Source: Pithys albifrons albifrons | Lineage: Eukaryota > Chordata > Aves > Passeriformes > Thamnophilidae | NCBI RefSeq assembly: GCF_047495875.1 | Contig: NC_092471.1 | Location: 15,273,001 to 15,337,000, forward strand | DNA length: 64,000 nt | Reading direction: 5' to 3' | In this document: positions 9,509 through 22,221 of the stretch, piece by piece | Position numbering within the stretch: the stretch's first letter is position 1 | How the letters are laid out: every line of letters starts with the position of its first letter | Position numbers and translations under genes: made by a program | The notes under the pieces: generated by a model | What the model was told of the DNA's origin: nothing | Seen by the model: the letters and a program-made list of their open reading frames with translations, nothing else | The model's database searches: none

Positions 9509-12500
9509 AAGACAAATTATTCAAACTTTACATTAAGGCACAGTAAGTTCATATTTGGAATACCAAATATTTTCTATTGTTTTAATTTACACCAGTGTAC
9601 CCAAAAGACCTTCATCTACTGCCTCCAACAATTTTCAGAGGTAACAAACACTTAACATTCCTTCCAATTTAAGTGCATAAAGGCTTAAAAAGAGAGAGAG
9701 ACTAAAGTCTTGCACTTCCATATGCCAAAAACACACGCATTCTTTTTCTCAACTTACATTCTAACAGAATCTGTCGGAATTTTCAGCTTTCATAGCATGG
9801 CCAGAGCTCATTATTATTTGCACAATCAGATCCACTAAAACAAGAACATGAACATGTTCAGCCCCCACAAGTTCCAGCAGGAACTCAGCACCTATGTTAA
9901 ATCTTCCCAAGTCATTTGAGTGTTGAATCATGAATGTCATATCCATGATCAAAACCTCGAATTCAACTTGGCAATCATACTTTTCCCATTTCTTTTTTTT
10001 TTATTTTGAGAGAACATGTAATGGTTTTAGTAATGTGCATTAGTAGGATTCATTCTGCAGCTTCTTGTCTGTTGAGGTAGGACTGAGTACAGATTGTGCA
10101 TTATGACTTTGTGAACCTGGGCTGCACATGTCTACACTCTTCTGTTAAATAAAAGCCCAAATCAAACTGAAAAATGTACTTTTCCAAAAGGAAGAGCTAG
10201 TTCAATGCGGCAACAACAAGCAGAGCAACAGTAGCCCTGCCACATGCTTGGGGAGAGGTTTGTTGCTCAGGAGGTTTTCATTTCCCTCTGTCACAGAGCA
10301 CATTGGCAGCGCCCTCTGCTTCGCTGGAGCAACACTGACACCACGTGCTGCTGAGCAAACCCCTACAGCTCGTGCAGGCAAAGAGACTCCTGCCAAACAG
10401 TTCCACACCGTGACCTTCCCAATGTGGAACTCCCTGCCACTGACTCCTGCTCTTGAGCTTTGGCCCTCAGGATGTGAGTTGTACTGCTCCCCTCACTATG
10501 GAAGAGTAATGAATATTTACTTTCAAAGCATGTCTGAGAGCAATCTACTGCCAGAGGGGGAATTTTCCTTACTAAGTGTTTTATTTAAAATAAACCACGT
10601 AACAATCAAGCATTTAAAACCAAACTAAACCCAAAGCAGCAAACCAGAGCAATGGTCAGTCATACTTCTGGAGGTTGGCATGGTGTTGCAGCCCTTGGTG
10701 CATCCAAGCCCCAGTGCCCACAGCAGCCCCCGAGCTCTGCACCAGTGGCCCCTGGCTGGGCTGTCCCAGCATGACCACCCATCTCATGCAGCTCTTCAGG
10801 GGCTGCTCTGCTTCGAGCCAAATGCAGTCAGCTGCTGGTTCAGAGGTGGGTCATTGCTGGACAGCAGAGGAGAGCTTGCAACACCCACAAATGGAAACAA
10901 CAAAATTTTAGTCCTTCGAATGCAAAAGACTTCAAACAACAAGGGTTTGGAATGTCTAATTTTCTGCACCCCAAGGTCTTCTATTTATTTCACTCATAGA
11001 TTTTTATAAAGAAGGTAGCCTTGTGCAAGCACATATCACAAAATAAATAGATATTTCTTTCTGCTGCTTCCCTGACTTGTTGAAGTGGATTTTGATACTT
11101 ATAAGGGAATTTAGACAGTGTAAAAACCAGACTGCAAAGAAAGGTAATGAAGAGCACTACAAAGGAGAAACAATTATGCATGATAAACACTCCCATGTTT
11201 TGAGCACTGGAACTTGAAAAGATTAGATTAAATTCAGCTCATTTACTCCAATAACTTAGGCAGAGTCAAATTTAATCATAAGAATAGTTATGTAATTTTC
11301 TGCACTTGTTTTGTGCAGTGTTGAATACATTTAAAGATTAGCAGATTGCAAGTTTAAACACTTCAAATAAAACAAATTTGTTGCAGCTCCACCTCAAGAA
11401 GAAGCAAGGGTAGTCTTCACAGCATGCTTTGGGACAGAGATTTGACTCTTAGGAAAGCTCTCAGGCTGTCTTGAAGGAAACTATAGTCAGTCTGCACTGT
11501 TTGTCCAGGGAGCTTTGTAAGAGAAAGTAAAGCCTGGATGATGTCAACATTTATGTGTGAGAAATTCAATTTTATTTGACAGTGACATTAATCAAAAAGA
11601 AAGAACAAAACAAAAAGGCCAGTTTCTTCAGTGGCAAATTTTGTTTTCCCTTATGCTGCAAGTGCTCTGTTAATGAAGTTCTTACTAAGCTTTTCAAAGC
11701 AAAACCTTTGAAAAAAGAAAAACCAGAAACAGCAATGTATCAGAAAGGATTTTCCTAATCAAGTTAGTGGGAAATATGTAAAAAAATTCCAGGACAGACA
11801 AGTTCATGCACATTTCTAGTTGTACAGAAAAGCCTATTGTTCTAATCAGATGATGTTGCTGCTGCAATCCATCTGGTGGAACACTATTTTTAGGTCCCTT
11901 GGGGTAATTTTACCACATGCTCTTTTCTGTGAGACAGTTTATTAATTTTTCTTTGATATATTTTTCCATGAGCTGCATGGTAGCCCTTACTGGTAGGTTT
12001 CTGAATGTCACCATGTCCTTGATTCAATAAAAGCCTTTCTACATTATAACCATACCATGAGTCCAATTGTTCTGCTTCACCATGGAAGTCACCAGATATT
12101 CCATATAAGACTAAAATTACAGGCCTTTCACTCCTATATTTGACAGTTTCTCTATCCACATGAAAACTCTGTAACAGTCAAACTCCTGGTAGTGTGACCA
12201 AAATAATTCATTCTTTCTGTGAGAAGGTGAATTTTCCTTGACAAAAAAAAATGTTCATGGTAATTTCTTACAGATAAACATGCAGCCTCTCTTTCTGTGT
12301 TTTCATCTGGTGGTGATCTGTGTTCATGAACTATTTGATGCACATGTAGTCTCTGTTTAATAAGGACAACTTCAGAAAACCCTGCAACTTTTTTGAGAGA
12401 CATGAATTAAGAATAAAAAAATCTCATGACTAATGTGTTCAGTGGTTCAAATCCCAAAAGCAAGTGTGTCTCAGACCTTTCACCATTCATTTTTGTTGAA

Positions 12501-13734
12501 AATATCATAGCAATTAGTTATTATGCTCTAAAAGTTTTAAATAGTCTTAAAATAAAACAATTGTTTTTCCCTTAAAATTAAATACAATGACACTGAGAAT
12601 TTCTGTGAAACATTGAAAGTTCTATTAATGTCTGCTGTAATTTGTATTTACAAATTTTGTAATTTGAAAATTACAGTAAAATAACAAAAGCATAAAATTT
12701 CTGTTGTCTGTATGATGGGTAGTTTCAGTAGAAATTAGAAACCTGACAGAAGCACATTTAAAAAGGCTACATGTGTGTGTGCAGGCATATGGATGGTAAG
12801 ACAGAAAACAGAGGTTATCTCACACTCATCCCTGAGCCAGGTCCACCTTGTAAATAATAAAATATACTATGATTTCATCTTGGGCCAGCTGATATTTTTA
12901 CAGAAACAGACTAATTTTTAGACACATAATTTTTTTCCAGATCTGAAAAAGTTCACCACGTATTCTGAAGACAAATCTTTGTACTGTACCCAAGTCTGTC
13001 CCATCATCCAATTCATTGTTCTTCCCACAAAGTTACATTATTCACTGTCCATTACAAATATTGCATCAGTTCCTGGAAATTCATTAGTGTGCTTGTCCAG
13101 TAAAGAGCCTGTTTCCCAAAAGCTAGGTATTGTACACAGAGCAGCTACCTTGACTTCCACATTACTGCAACTGGGAGCCACTGTTTCAGCTCCACGGGAA
13201 CCCTGTGTAGCATTGCTTAAATGGAGTAGAGATTGCTCTGTGAACAACAGCAACATCAGTTTCCTGCAGCTCTCTAATTAGTGTTAATTTCTGCATACTA
13301 ATTGAGCGGATGCCAGTAAAGAATCACTAAACCTACTCTTGTAGAGAGTCAGTAAAATACTTCCGATGAAAACTGGATCTGTGCCTTTTAAGTATCAGTT
13401 AAAGTTTGTTGCTAGACTTTTCATTTTACTCAGTAATGAATAGCAAAGCAGCAAATGATTCTTTAATTCAAATTCATGGAGGTCTTTATCCTCTGAAACA
13501 CACCCAGTTCCTGCTGCAACTGAGGAGCCTTTTACAGGTCTAGATGCTGGTGATCAGACATAGAGAGCTGCTGTCCAAGGGCAGCCACTGTCTCATCACT
13601 ATTTATGGCTGGTAACAGGTAACTAGAGAAAATTATTATGTGTATTTCAAGGATCCTGAATATCCAAAATCTAAAATAGACCATGTTAACTACCAGAGGC
13701 TGGGGAAATAGAGCAGTGGGCTAAACTCAGATTA
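9509..13734. other. Non-coding unique sequence with two GC-richer patches and a nested hairpin
   Basis: I see no gene. GC-richer patches at about 10230-10480 and 10670-10880 carry overlapping open frames (up to 126 codons, 10248-10628 +) with no domain. They could be old, unrecognisable retroelement pieces. At 12635-12676 there is a nested inverted repeat: an outer stem CTGTAATTT / AAATTACAG and an inner TTACAAA / TTTGTAA with a one-base spacer. Confidence 0.6.
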
Positions 13735-13736
13735 GC

Positions 13737-14390
13737 AGAGCGAAAACTGGGCTCGAGGATGAACAGATCAAGAGCAGCCTGGTCAAGAAATACTTGGCAG
13801 TGCTGGTGGATGAGAGGCTGGACATGAGCTGTCCATGTGCACTTGCAGCCCAGAAATCCAGTCATGCCCTGGGCTGCATCAAAAGCAACATGGGCAGCAG
13901 GTCAAGGGAGGGGATTCTGCCCCTCTCCTTCCCTTCAGGATACCCCACCGGGAGTGCTCAGTCCAGTCTGGGGTCCTCAACACAGAAAGGACATGGATCT
14001 GTTGGAGCATGTCCATAGGAGAGCCATGAAGGTGATCAGAGGGAATCTAACTGCAGCCTTCCAGTACCTAAAGGGATTCTAGGAGAAAGATGGAGAGGAA
14101 CTATTCACAAGAGTATGTAGTGACAGGATAAGGCAGAACAGTTTAAAACTGTCAGAGGGCGCATTCAGATTAGATATCAGAAGGAAATTCTTTTCTGTGA
14201 GGGTAATGAGGCTCTGAAACAGATTTCCCCATGAAGTTATGGATACTCCATTCCTGGAAGTGTTCAAGGCCAGGCTGGATGGGGCTTGGAGCAACCTGGT
14301 CTAGTGGAATGTGTCCCTGCCCATGGCAGAGGGATTGGAACTAGATGAGCTTTAAAGTTCCTTCCAAGCCAAACCATTCTGTGCTTCTGT
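13737..14390 (+). mobile_element. CR1 LINE, 5'-truncated and decayed 3' end
   Basis: CR1 is the dominant non-LTR retrotransposon of birds and spreads by reverse transcription primed at the insertion site. This copy keeps the end of ORF2 and the 3' untranslated tail. The tail ends AAACCATTCTGTGCTTCTGT at 14371-14390, a degenerate form of the family's ATTCTATG-type 3' repeat, rather than a poly(A) tail. The 5' limit is approximate; clear similarity begins near 13765. The copy is dead: its reading frame shifts, contains stops and lacks a segment (see the ORF2 entry). The orientation is plus. Confidence 0.92.
13776..14304 (+). pseudogene. CR1 ORF2 C-terminal remnant (broken reading frame)
   Basis: Intact CR1 ORF2 encodes an endonuclease and reverse transcriptase; only the C-terminal tail after the polymerase domain is present. 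Family-typical pieces are readable: LVDERLDMS and ALAAQKS in the frame of 13794, then SPQHRKDMDLLEHV, AAFQYLKG, FRLDIRRKFFSVRV and LEVFKARLDGAWSNLV in the frame of 13837, ending at a TAG (14302-14304) that fits the natural stop. There is a frameshift between the two frames at roughly 13900, an in-frame TAG at 14080-14082 and a TGA at 14215-14217. The IRG and AAFQYLKG motifs are directly adjacent (about 14035-14060), whereas family members have roughly 25 residues between them, so an internal deletion is likely. It is not functional. Confidence 0.85.
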
Positions 14391-16301
14391 TAAGTATTCA
14401 TTCCATACTGGTTAGAATTCAACTTTAATCTGGTTTGTGTGCACTGGAATGGGAAAAGAATCTTTTTCCCAAAGAATAGAGCTGACATGCACCAAATGAA
14501 TGCCTCTGATTTTTCCTGTCTTCATGCAAACCAACTAAGGACTCCACAGGGAAAGGGAAGAGCAGCTGAGAAAGCGGTGATTTTACTCATCTGTCATTGT
14601 CAGTGGTCTGGCAGAGACAGAGCCAAGGTGTCTGCCCATTCATTCTCCCACTCCTGCACTATTCCCCTCTGCCCCTGTTTATGCAAGGCAGCAAACTCAG
14701 TAGAATTCCTTGTTCCATTACACAGATACACAGAAACAGTAGTTCTCAATGAGAGGTAACAGCTGTTTCTTCTCACCTGCTCCACAGTAATGTCTTAGAT
14801 AGCCCCAATAAACAATGCCCTTCATTCTTGTTCATGCTGGAGCTCACACTGCACAAACATTAGTTGTATTGATGGGAACTGCCATAACCATTCAAGTCAA
14901 ACTACAACAGAAAATCTTTCAGTGCTTTGGGGTTCAGCGATTGGTAGGCATAAATCTGGAGCTTTTGGTGCAAACCTCTTTCAGTCATGTGTTCTGTGAG
15001 GGCAGACTCCAGTTTATGGAGACATTTAAACTACATATTTTGAAAACAAAGAAACAAAAGCATTACCTCACTATTTCATAAACATTCAAAAATATTTCTC
15101 ACAAATACTGCACTTTCTATGTTTTTTGAGGCTAAGACAAAAGCTGTTGACTACGTATCTGCTTCTCTTTGGTTGTTTACTTGATTTAATTAATCTTACC
15201 AAACTTCAAAACTGAAAATCAACTCAATGTGTACGTCACGTTGGCATTTAGTCTATATCAGAGAAAACTTCATGTGATTGCAAGCTCACCAACCCTATAG
15301 ACAGTGCCTGTATCTATTTGCAGGCTTAGCAGAAATAGTCTGGAGTAACAAAGACAACCAGCAGCCACAGAAACACTGGATTCCACAGCAGCACTGGACT
15401 CCACAGCAAATGGTTCATTCAACACATCTTTTATAATTTATATTTTCTTCTTCTATTGGTGTCCAGGAAATGTTTTCCCTCCAAATATCTGGCATTTGTC
15501 CTTTTGTACCAACTGAGAGTCTCAATTTTCATGGCTGACTGGCAGCATTCTTTCCAGCATGCCTTGTGAAGGTTTGGACCCACAATGGGGTCACACACAT
15601 TCCCCCTTACAAGCAATCTCTTTTTACTCAGCTATACTTGATACACATGATTTGTTTTAAGTAATTCTTGGCTAAGGGTTTATTCCCACTTTCATGTACT
15701 TCTGATCCTGTGTGTAATGCATCTTCTATGCACTTATCTGTCTGTTCTGTTCTTGATCGTAAAACCTCAAAGTTAAAGAATAAATAGAAAGAAGAAAAGC
15801 TTTGCCTCCTCATACACAAAATCACACAGAGAAACAAGTAGTAAATGATCCTGTTTAGTTGCATTAATCCTGATGAAAAGTCAAAGCAAGAAGCCTCTGC
15901 ACTAGGAACAAATATAGGAAAGTCTTAGCACTCTTTCCTCTCCTCTTTTGTCCCCACTGTATATCCGTGAAAGCTGTTAGAATATTCAAAGTACAATATA
16001 AACTGCACTTTTTACTGGAACTTTGCTTAAGAGAGGACAGACTCTGAGGCTGGGTACTTGAGGTATCTTCTACACATCAGATAGAGGAGTAGTTCCCTTG
16101 TTTTACACCACAGGGAGTGTCCTGGCTCTGGCTTTTATTTTTGTACCTTCAGAAGCTACATGTGATCTCAGTGTCACAGTGCCACTCAAATTCTGAGATT
16201 TCAAAGCAATTTCATTTTCATAAAGACATGAAATAACTACTCTGCTCAGATTCTAATCACTGAAAAAGCAATGGCCTTTGAACGTAGATCTTTCAAAAAG
16301 T
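14391..16301. other. Non-coding unique sequence, nothing recognised
   Basis: Short open frames (106 codons at most, 14439-14759 +) lack any recognisable domain. I see no repeat family and no RNA gene. Confidence 0.65.
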
Positions 16302-16371
16302 TAAAAACAAACAAACAAAAAACCCAACCACAACAACAACAAACAAACAAACAAAAACCCAAAACACAAAT
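16302..16371. repeat. A/C-rich low-complexity tract
   Basis: (CAAA)n, (CAA)n and AAACCCAA units on the plus strand. It belongs to the same compositional class as the tracts at 9428, 42058, 43085 and 51672. Confidence 0.9.
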
Positions 16372-19300
16372 GCAAATGTTCTGTGAAATTAATTAGAAAA
16401 CAGAAACATAGCTTTCTCAAATAATCCATGTTTTCTTGCTTACAGGAATCCTGTTAAATGGAATTTGTTTTGTTGATGTGATTTGTGGTGATGGAACAGA
16501 TTTCAGCAATGTGAAATGGCTGTCATGTAGCAACTATAATCTCAGTTCTAGCAAAGAAAAGGCTTCCTATTTCCTAAGCTATCTATTCAACACCTTTTCA
16601 TGACTTGCCCTTCATTTTGCAATAAGACTAGCAGCAATCTTGCCCTGTTCCTAAAATAATAATTTAAAAATCCCTTATTCTTTTGCAAAATGTCATGAAC
16701 TTTTCACTTTAATTTTCAAAATCACCCCAGAGCACCAAATGACAGTTGCAACTAAATTAGACCAATGCACACATCAGCAAAGCACATCTGCATTTCTTTC
16801 TTTACAGGCTGAACAACCACATTGTGTGTGTTTGTGGGAGGTGTGGGGAGAGAGACATGTAAATACAAATACAAACACAAACACCAAGGCAGACAGACAT
16901 GCAGAGCATGCAGAAGGTTGAAGTGATACCTCCATTTTACTTAGATCAATATTCTAAAAATTACTCTCCATATATTTACATACAGCAATATATCAAAAAT
17001 AGAAATAACTGATTTATCTACTGTGAAATACAGCTAACTTTAGAGGTCACAAGTCTGGTAAGCTTCTATTCTACATGCAGAGAAGTTCTGTTGAAGGTTT
17101 CTTGAGATGTATCTCTCTGAAAATTGCCTTTTCTATTCAGCCCTTCAGCACAATGGCTTTGACTTCAGCAGGAGGACAACTGGAGGACATCACAGTAGAA
17201 ACTATTCTATTGTGTCAGCTGCTAAAACGAATGGAAGCAGTGAATTACAGTGTACAGCACTAAAAAGGAATACTTTACAACATACACTTGTCTATTAGAA
17301 TATTGTGAATGTCAACAAGGACACAAAAGCCAAAGGAACTTAAAGCGTTTTACATGCTGAGTGGTGAAACACAGCAATGCCATATTTCCAGCTGCTCAAG
17401 TGAAATACATTTTCTGCATGGTCCTTTTGTTCTGCCAGCTCCTGTTTCCACATTGTCACAGACATGTGAGTTGTACCTATATGGCTGATCACAGGACTGG
17501 GTATCCCAGTGGTCCTTCTGGCAATGTGGGACTGACAGGACACAAAGGGCACTGAGCTCAGCTGTCAGTGGGTTCACAAAAGCAGCCATCTCTATACCTT
17601 TGGAAGCCCAGGGTAAATGACCTTCAACCTTTTCCTACATTCCTCCACAAACCATGGTGACCTCATCCTGCAATGCCTCACTTGAGGAAATTATTTCATC
17701 AGGTTTTGCGGTACTGACTCCCTCGCTTTGAGTAGACAGGTTCAGGTAAAAATACAATAGTAAATTTAACAGCTATTTCTTTTGTCTCCACCCACATGTG
17801 GGATCACACTTCTGCAACCTGACCTAGCAGTGATTGTTGGTTGTGTTAAATTTTCTATCACAGATATCCAGCAGTTCTTAATTACTCTGCACTTCAGCAT
17901 AAAATGCATGAGATATCTCTGTGTCAGAACCTTGGAGGTACAATTGGATGTACAAGACTTGAAGATACAGAAGAGGCAGTACAGAGAATACACTTATTAA
18001 CAATATGAAAAAAAAATCCTCTTTGATTAGTTGCAAAGATAGAATGGGGATATTAAACAAGATTTTAAAATTCCCATTTTTTAGTGAATCACAAATTGAG
18101 ATATAAAAGCCTTTTTTGAGACCTAAATTATCCCCTGAATTCTGTGGAAGTTTAGCTATTAGAATATCCTGTCCAGTTAGTCAGATTAGATACATGCAAA
18201 TGGAGTCTAACAAAATTAAACCTTGATGAAGGGGAAATATATGTTGTAGAATATCCCAAATTATCAGAAAATTAGATTATTTCACTGACAGGAAATAGAA
18301 CTTTGAGGGGTGTGTTCCAGGGTTATTTTCAACAAAGTGATTAAATAGTTATAAATATAATAGAGTGTATAGACACATCAAAAGGTTTTTTATTTGGTAG
18401 AGCATAGCTAGCCACAAGAAAAATCTGTCTGGACAGCATACTTCAGGCAGATACCAGCAAACATTATGCATGTTTCAGAAAGCCTATAATTCCATTAATC
18501 CAACACTGAAAGTGTAAGTTTTACCTCTCACCCAGAATGGAATGGCCTGAGGTTAAGGACTTGCATGTAAAAATCCAAGAATTCATTAGGGGAATGACAA
18601 TTTAGGTGAAGAAACACCTGACTTCTTGTCACACGTCCTTTTTGTCATCAGAATTTCCTGGTCTGCTTTATTTTTCATGAACATCTAAAGCATGCTGTGT
18701 CTTTCAGTCAAAGAGACTGCCATGATCTTGATATTCTGAAGCTCTGCCACATAGCAAAGCAATTCCTAGTGCCCTCGTTTAACTGCACATAGATTACAGC
18801 TTGTAAGAGCTTCATGCATCTCTTCTGGTGAAGTCAGCACTGCAGTCCAGTTATAAATCTGGAGCCCTTGCTAAGCTTTTGTTGAGACAACAGTTAGTAA
18901 AGACTCATCCTCTGAGATTAAGATTCTCTCGGTGTGCATTTACCCTTGTCACATAAAACAAACCCTGCATCTGAGATGGACAGCTGGATTCCTGCCACCC
19001 ACGAACGGAAAAGGTCAGCTAACTTAGGGCTTACAGAGGGGATAGAAACAGAGCTACAGTAGAGCTTGGTTCCATAATTTCCAGTGAAATTAACTGAAGG
19101 AAGCTGGGGCTGAGATCAACAGGGGTCTAGCATGCATGGGTCATCTTAGCTCCTTGTAATCATTAGGAGCTGCATTATGCACACAACAATCTGACACCTT
19201 TGCTAAGAAATTTCCTCCTTTACTAATTGTTGCAACCCTACTAATTTCAGATCCAGTAGTGAATTCAAGTCACCTGAGCTATTCAGGCTTTATGTCTGTG

Positions 19301-19622
19301 GTAGGTGCTTACACTAAGGTGCAGTCAAACCTGCTAGGCACTGAGGTATTTTTTATGTAGAGTTAAACATCTTGAGCAACATCCAAAATCCAAAAGTTGG
19401 AAACTGCTGCATTCTAGCAAATAAAGAAAGGCTCTTGACAGAAGTGATTGCACAGAGGGTAAGAGCCTTTACTCAGTGCTATGAGAAATCACACTTTCTT
19501 CCATGGAAGCTCTGCCTTTCCTGCCCTATGGGCAGCAGCTTACATTTTTCTTTCAAAATATCATGCAAACTGTACTTAGTATAGCTCTGTCCTGAGAAGC
19601 AATGGCTCTAAATCCTTCCGGC
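16372..19622. other. Non-coding unique sequence, nothing recognised
   Basis: No open frame here exceeds 79 codons and none has a recognisable domain. A short AAATACAAAC-type run lies at about 16860-16885. No transposon could be identified. Confidence 0.65.
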
Positions 19623-19690
19623 AGACAAGAAAAACAAATTCAAACCTACCATTCAGAGCACAAATCCTCTGGCCACTACACCAGTATATG
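19623..19690 (-). mobile_element. Possible tRNA-derived SINE relic
   Basis: Read on the minus strand, 19683-19673 is TGGTGTAGTGG, a good match to a tRNA A box (internal RNA polymerase III promoter). At 19646-19636, GGTTTGAATTT resembles a B box with three mismatches. Between them CAGAG-(8 bases)-CTCTG forms a perfect 5-bp stem where a tRNA anticodon arm would sit. The box spacing (26 bases) is shorter than in a true tRNA, there is no acceptor stem pairing, and the T arm does not fold. It is therefore not a functional tRNA and better fits an ancient tRNA-headed SINE, perhaps MIR-like. Chance resemblance is possible. Confidence 0.33.
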
Positions 19691-22153
19691 GTAGGAGGGT
19701 AGCAGTTCTTCTTTAGGGTACAAATTAAAGAATGAGCAGCTGGAATTCATCTGTGATCCTTTACTAGATAAGCCCTGAGAATCTCCACCAGGAAACCACC
19801 ACAGGGATTAAAGCAGGACACTGACTGAATTTGCATCTAATTGTGCCCAGGAAATGTGAAATAGTTCTTGATGTGACTGCAGGCATATTAAGAACCTAAT
19901 GGGAAGGTGTCTGCAGAATCAGTCATGTCATAGTGTGCAGGATCATCTCTTTGAAATTAAGTCCATTGATCTTGCCATGTTTCTTTGTGGATCTGGCTTG
20001 GCTTCTGGGTCCGTTTTCCATGAAGTCAGATACATGTTGCCATACCTCCATCTTGACCAGAGCACTGCAGTGGAACTTGTGTTTTAACAGATTAACATTT
20101 TTATTCACAAAACTGTGACTTTTGATATGATAGTGCCCAACAAAACTGAATTTTAAAACGTATCTAATTAATACCATTGGGATAAATGTAATAATTAAAA
20201 TAATTAACATAATATTTGCCATGACTTATTATAAACTTAATTACTTTCCACAATCCATATCAGTGTTTCAGTTGCTCATAAGGCATAGTCAGGTAGACTA
20301 ATTTGACAACACCTTTGCTGTTTTGTTTCACTCATAGTAATTAACCTCTCGACATCTGTAGCTGTTTCCTCCTGTGTGGCTAACGCATACCTAAAGTGTC
20401 CAACGTGCACTGTTTCCCCAAAGTGTTATATTGCTTCAGTCTGGCCACTTGCCAACTTTTTAATATCCACCCTTACCCTTTACTTGGCTTTTCCAATTGC
20501 TGCTGCAAGAGAATAAAGGTAATAAGCAGCTCCACCTGGGAGAACAAACACAGTGACACTGCATAGTTCCCTTATGGACATTCGCAAATGTGTTAAAAAA
20601 TGCCCAGGGGAAATCTGGCCCAGCAAAACCTCTGAATACCTTGACCTTTGATGATCTTTAGGAATCACTATTAAATTATTTCAGTTCTTACATTCCATGC
20701 TAAAAAAAAATATAGATAGTCTATTCATCAGGTTAAATACTTTTTTTCTCAAAATAAAGGGTCTAATCCAAACCCCAAACCTCACATCAAGGCTAAAGGA
20801 AGCTGTTTTTAATTATTTCACAAGTCTTTGGATCAAGTTCACTTACTTTCAGGAGGATTTTAAAACTGAAATGGATTATTTCTCTTTGCCCAGGGGTTAG
20901 GTTATATGAGGATGAAGCATGGCATGTTAACTGATTACTAGAACAGTCTAGAAGTGAAATATGAAGTGTTAGCTGGATTAGTTGATGAGTTCTTTATTGC
21001 TTCTCTTTTATGTGAAGGAAAAAAGATTCCTCTGTAAAATTATATCCAGTTAGATTTTACAAATGATAATGATGACAAACTTTTCAGTGATCTGGGATGC
21101 CTTATCATCTCCTGATTAGTCAGGCAATATTTATGTTAAGTAAAATAATCTAGCAATAAAAGAATAGCCTTCTGTTCCACTCAGACTCCCTACTTGCTAC
21201 CACTCTAGCTTTGCTTCCATTTTTAGAGTCAAGGGAGGAAGGCAGGACCTGCTGCCTCTTCTAAAAGCTGAAGGGCTTTCCTGTTCCAGCATTTTGAGAA
21301 AAGAACTCTTGGAGCTACCACTGAAACTGCTAAATTTTAAACCTTTGAACTGTGATCAATCATTCTTCTCAAAGGTTTCACTGAATAGAAGCTCTTTCAC
21401 CTCCCCAAATGTATCACAGCATCATACCCTTTTCTCAGGGGGATGCATTTTGACAGGCACCTCTGTGGGGCCTTTGCTAGACCAGTTTGTCTTGGTGCAT
21501 GATGACACATGAAGGGAAAACCACCAGAAAACTGTACAGGTATCTGCATCTGGGTAACTGCATCTGCATTCCTGTCTAAGAATCAGTGTAGATGAGTAAA
21601 AACAAGGATGCACACAATAAGAAATGAGCTTGCAAATCCAACATTCCCAAATGGCATACCTTGCCTGTGGTCCATACACACTCTTCAAAATGATGTCCAT
21701 GCTCTTCCCAAGTCCAAGCAGGAATTCTGTAAAGAAACATGCACAAATACAGCTCTTTAGATTTTCACTCCAGTGTCAGTCCACTGGCACTGCAGGCAAA
21801 GTTTGCATAAATCTCATTAGCACAGACCCATAATAGACCAGATATCCACTACTAACCATAAGCAAGTGAACAAGTGGCAGATCCTATCAATAGAGTACAC
21901 AGAATTTTAGCATGATGCTTATAAACCCTTAGAAGCTACTTCAAATCAAGAAAGTAACAGTCTAGAAAAACAAGTGGGGCTTGACTGAAGATCTGCAAGA
22001 GCTGAAATACCACCAGTTGCACAACTTTCTCCTGATTCTGCACAAATTTATCAATGGATTAACTTCCATGGGCAGGGGTATGGTAAACATTCATTAAAGA
22101 AAACACAGTGCTATAGATTTTAAGGAACTCATAAATTCAAGGCTACAGGGGAC
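19691..22153. other. Non-coding unique sequence, nothing recognised
   Basis: Open frames are at most 99 codons (19923-20222 -), with no domains. No repeat family is recognised. Confidence 0.65.
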
Positions 22154-22221
22154 TACTATGGCTAGTATTTGACTTCTTGACTATTTATACTATGGCTAGT
22201 ATTTGACTTCTTGACTATTTA
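22154..22221. repeat. Perfect 34-bp tandem duplication
   Basis: Bases 22154-22187 and 22188-22221 are identical: the unit begins TACTATGGCTAGTATTTGAC and continues to CTATTTA. No difference has accumulated between the copies, so the duplication is young compared with the decayed repeats around it, and it may be polymorphic. It is not part of a longer array. Confidence 0.97.

Noticed and set aside
10670..10880. Retroelement fragment suggested by GC-richer composition
   Set aside because: No family-specific motif could be identified, so composition alone was not enough.
19636..19683. Functional tRNA gene on the minus strand
   Set aside because: The box spacing is too short, the B box has three mismatches, and there is no acceptor or T-stem pairing.
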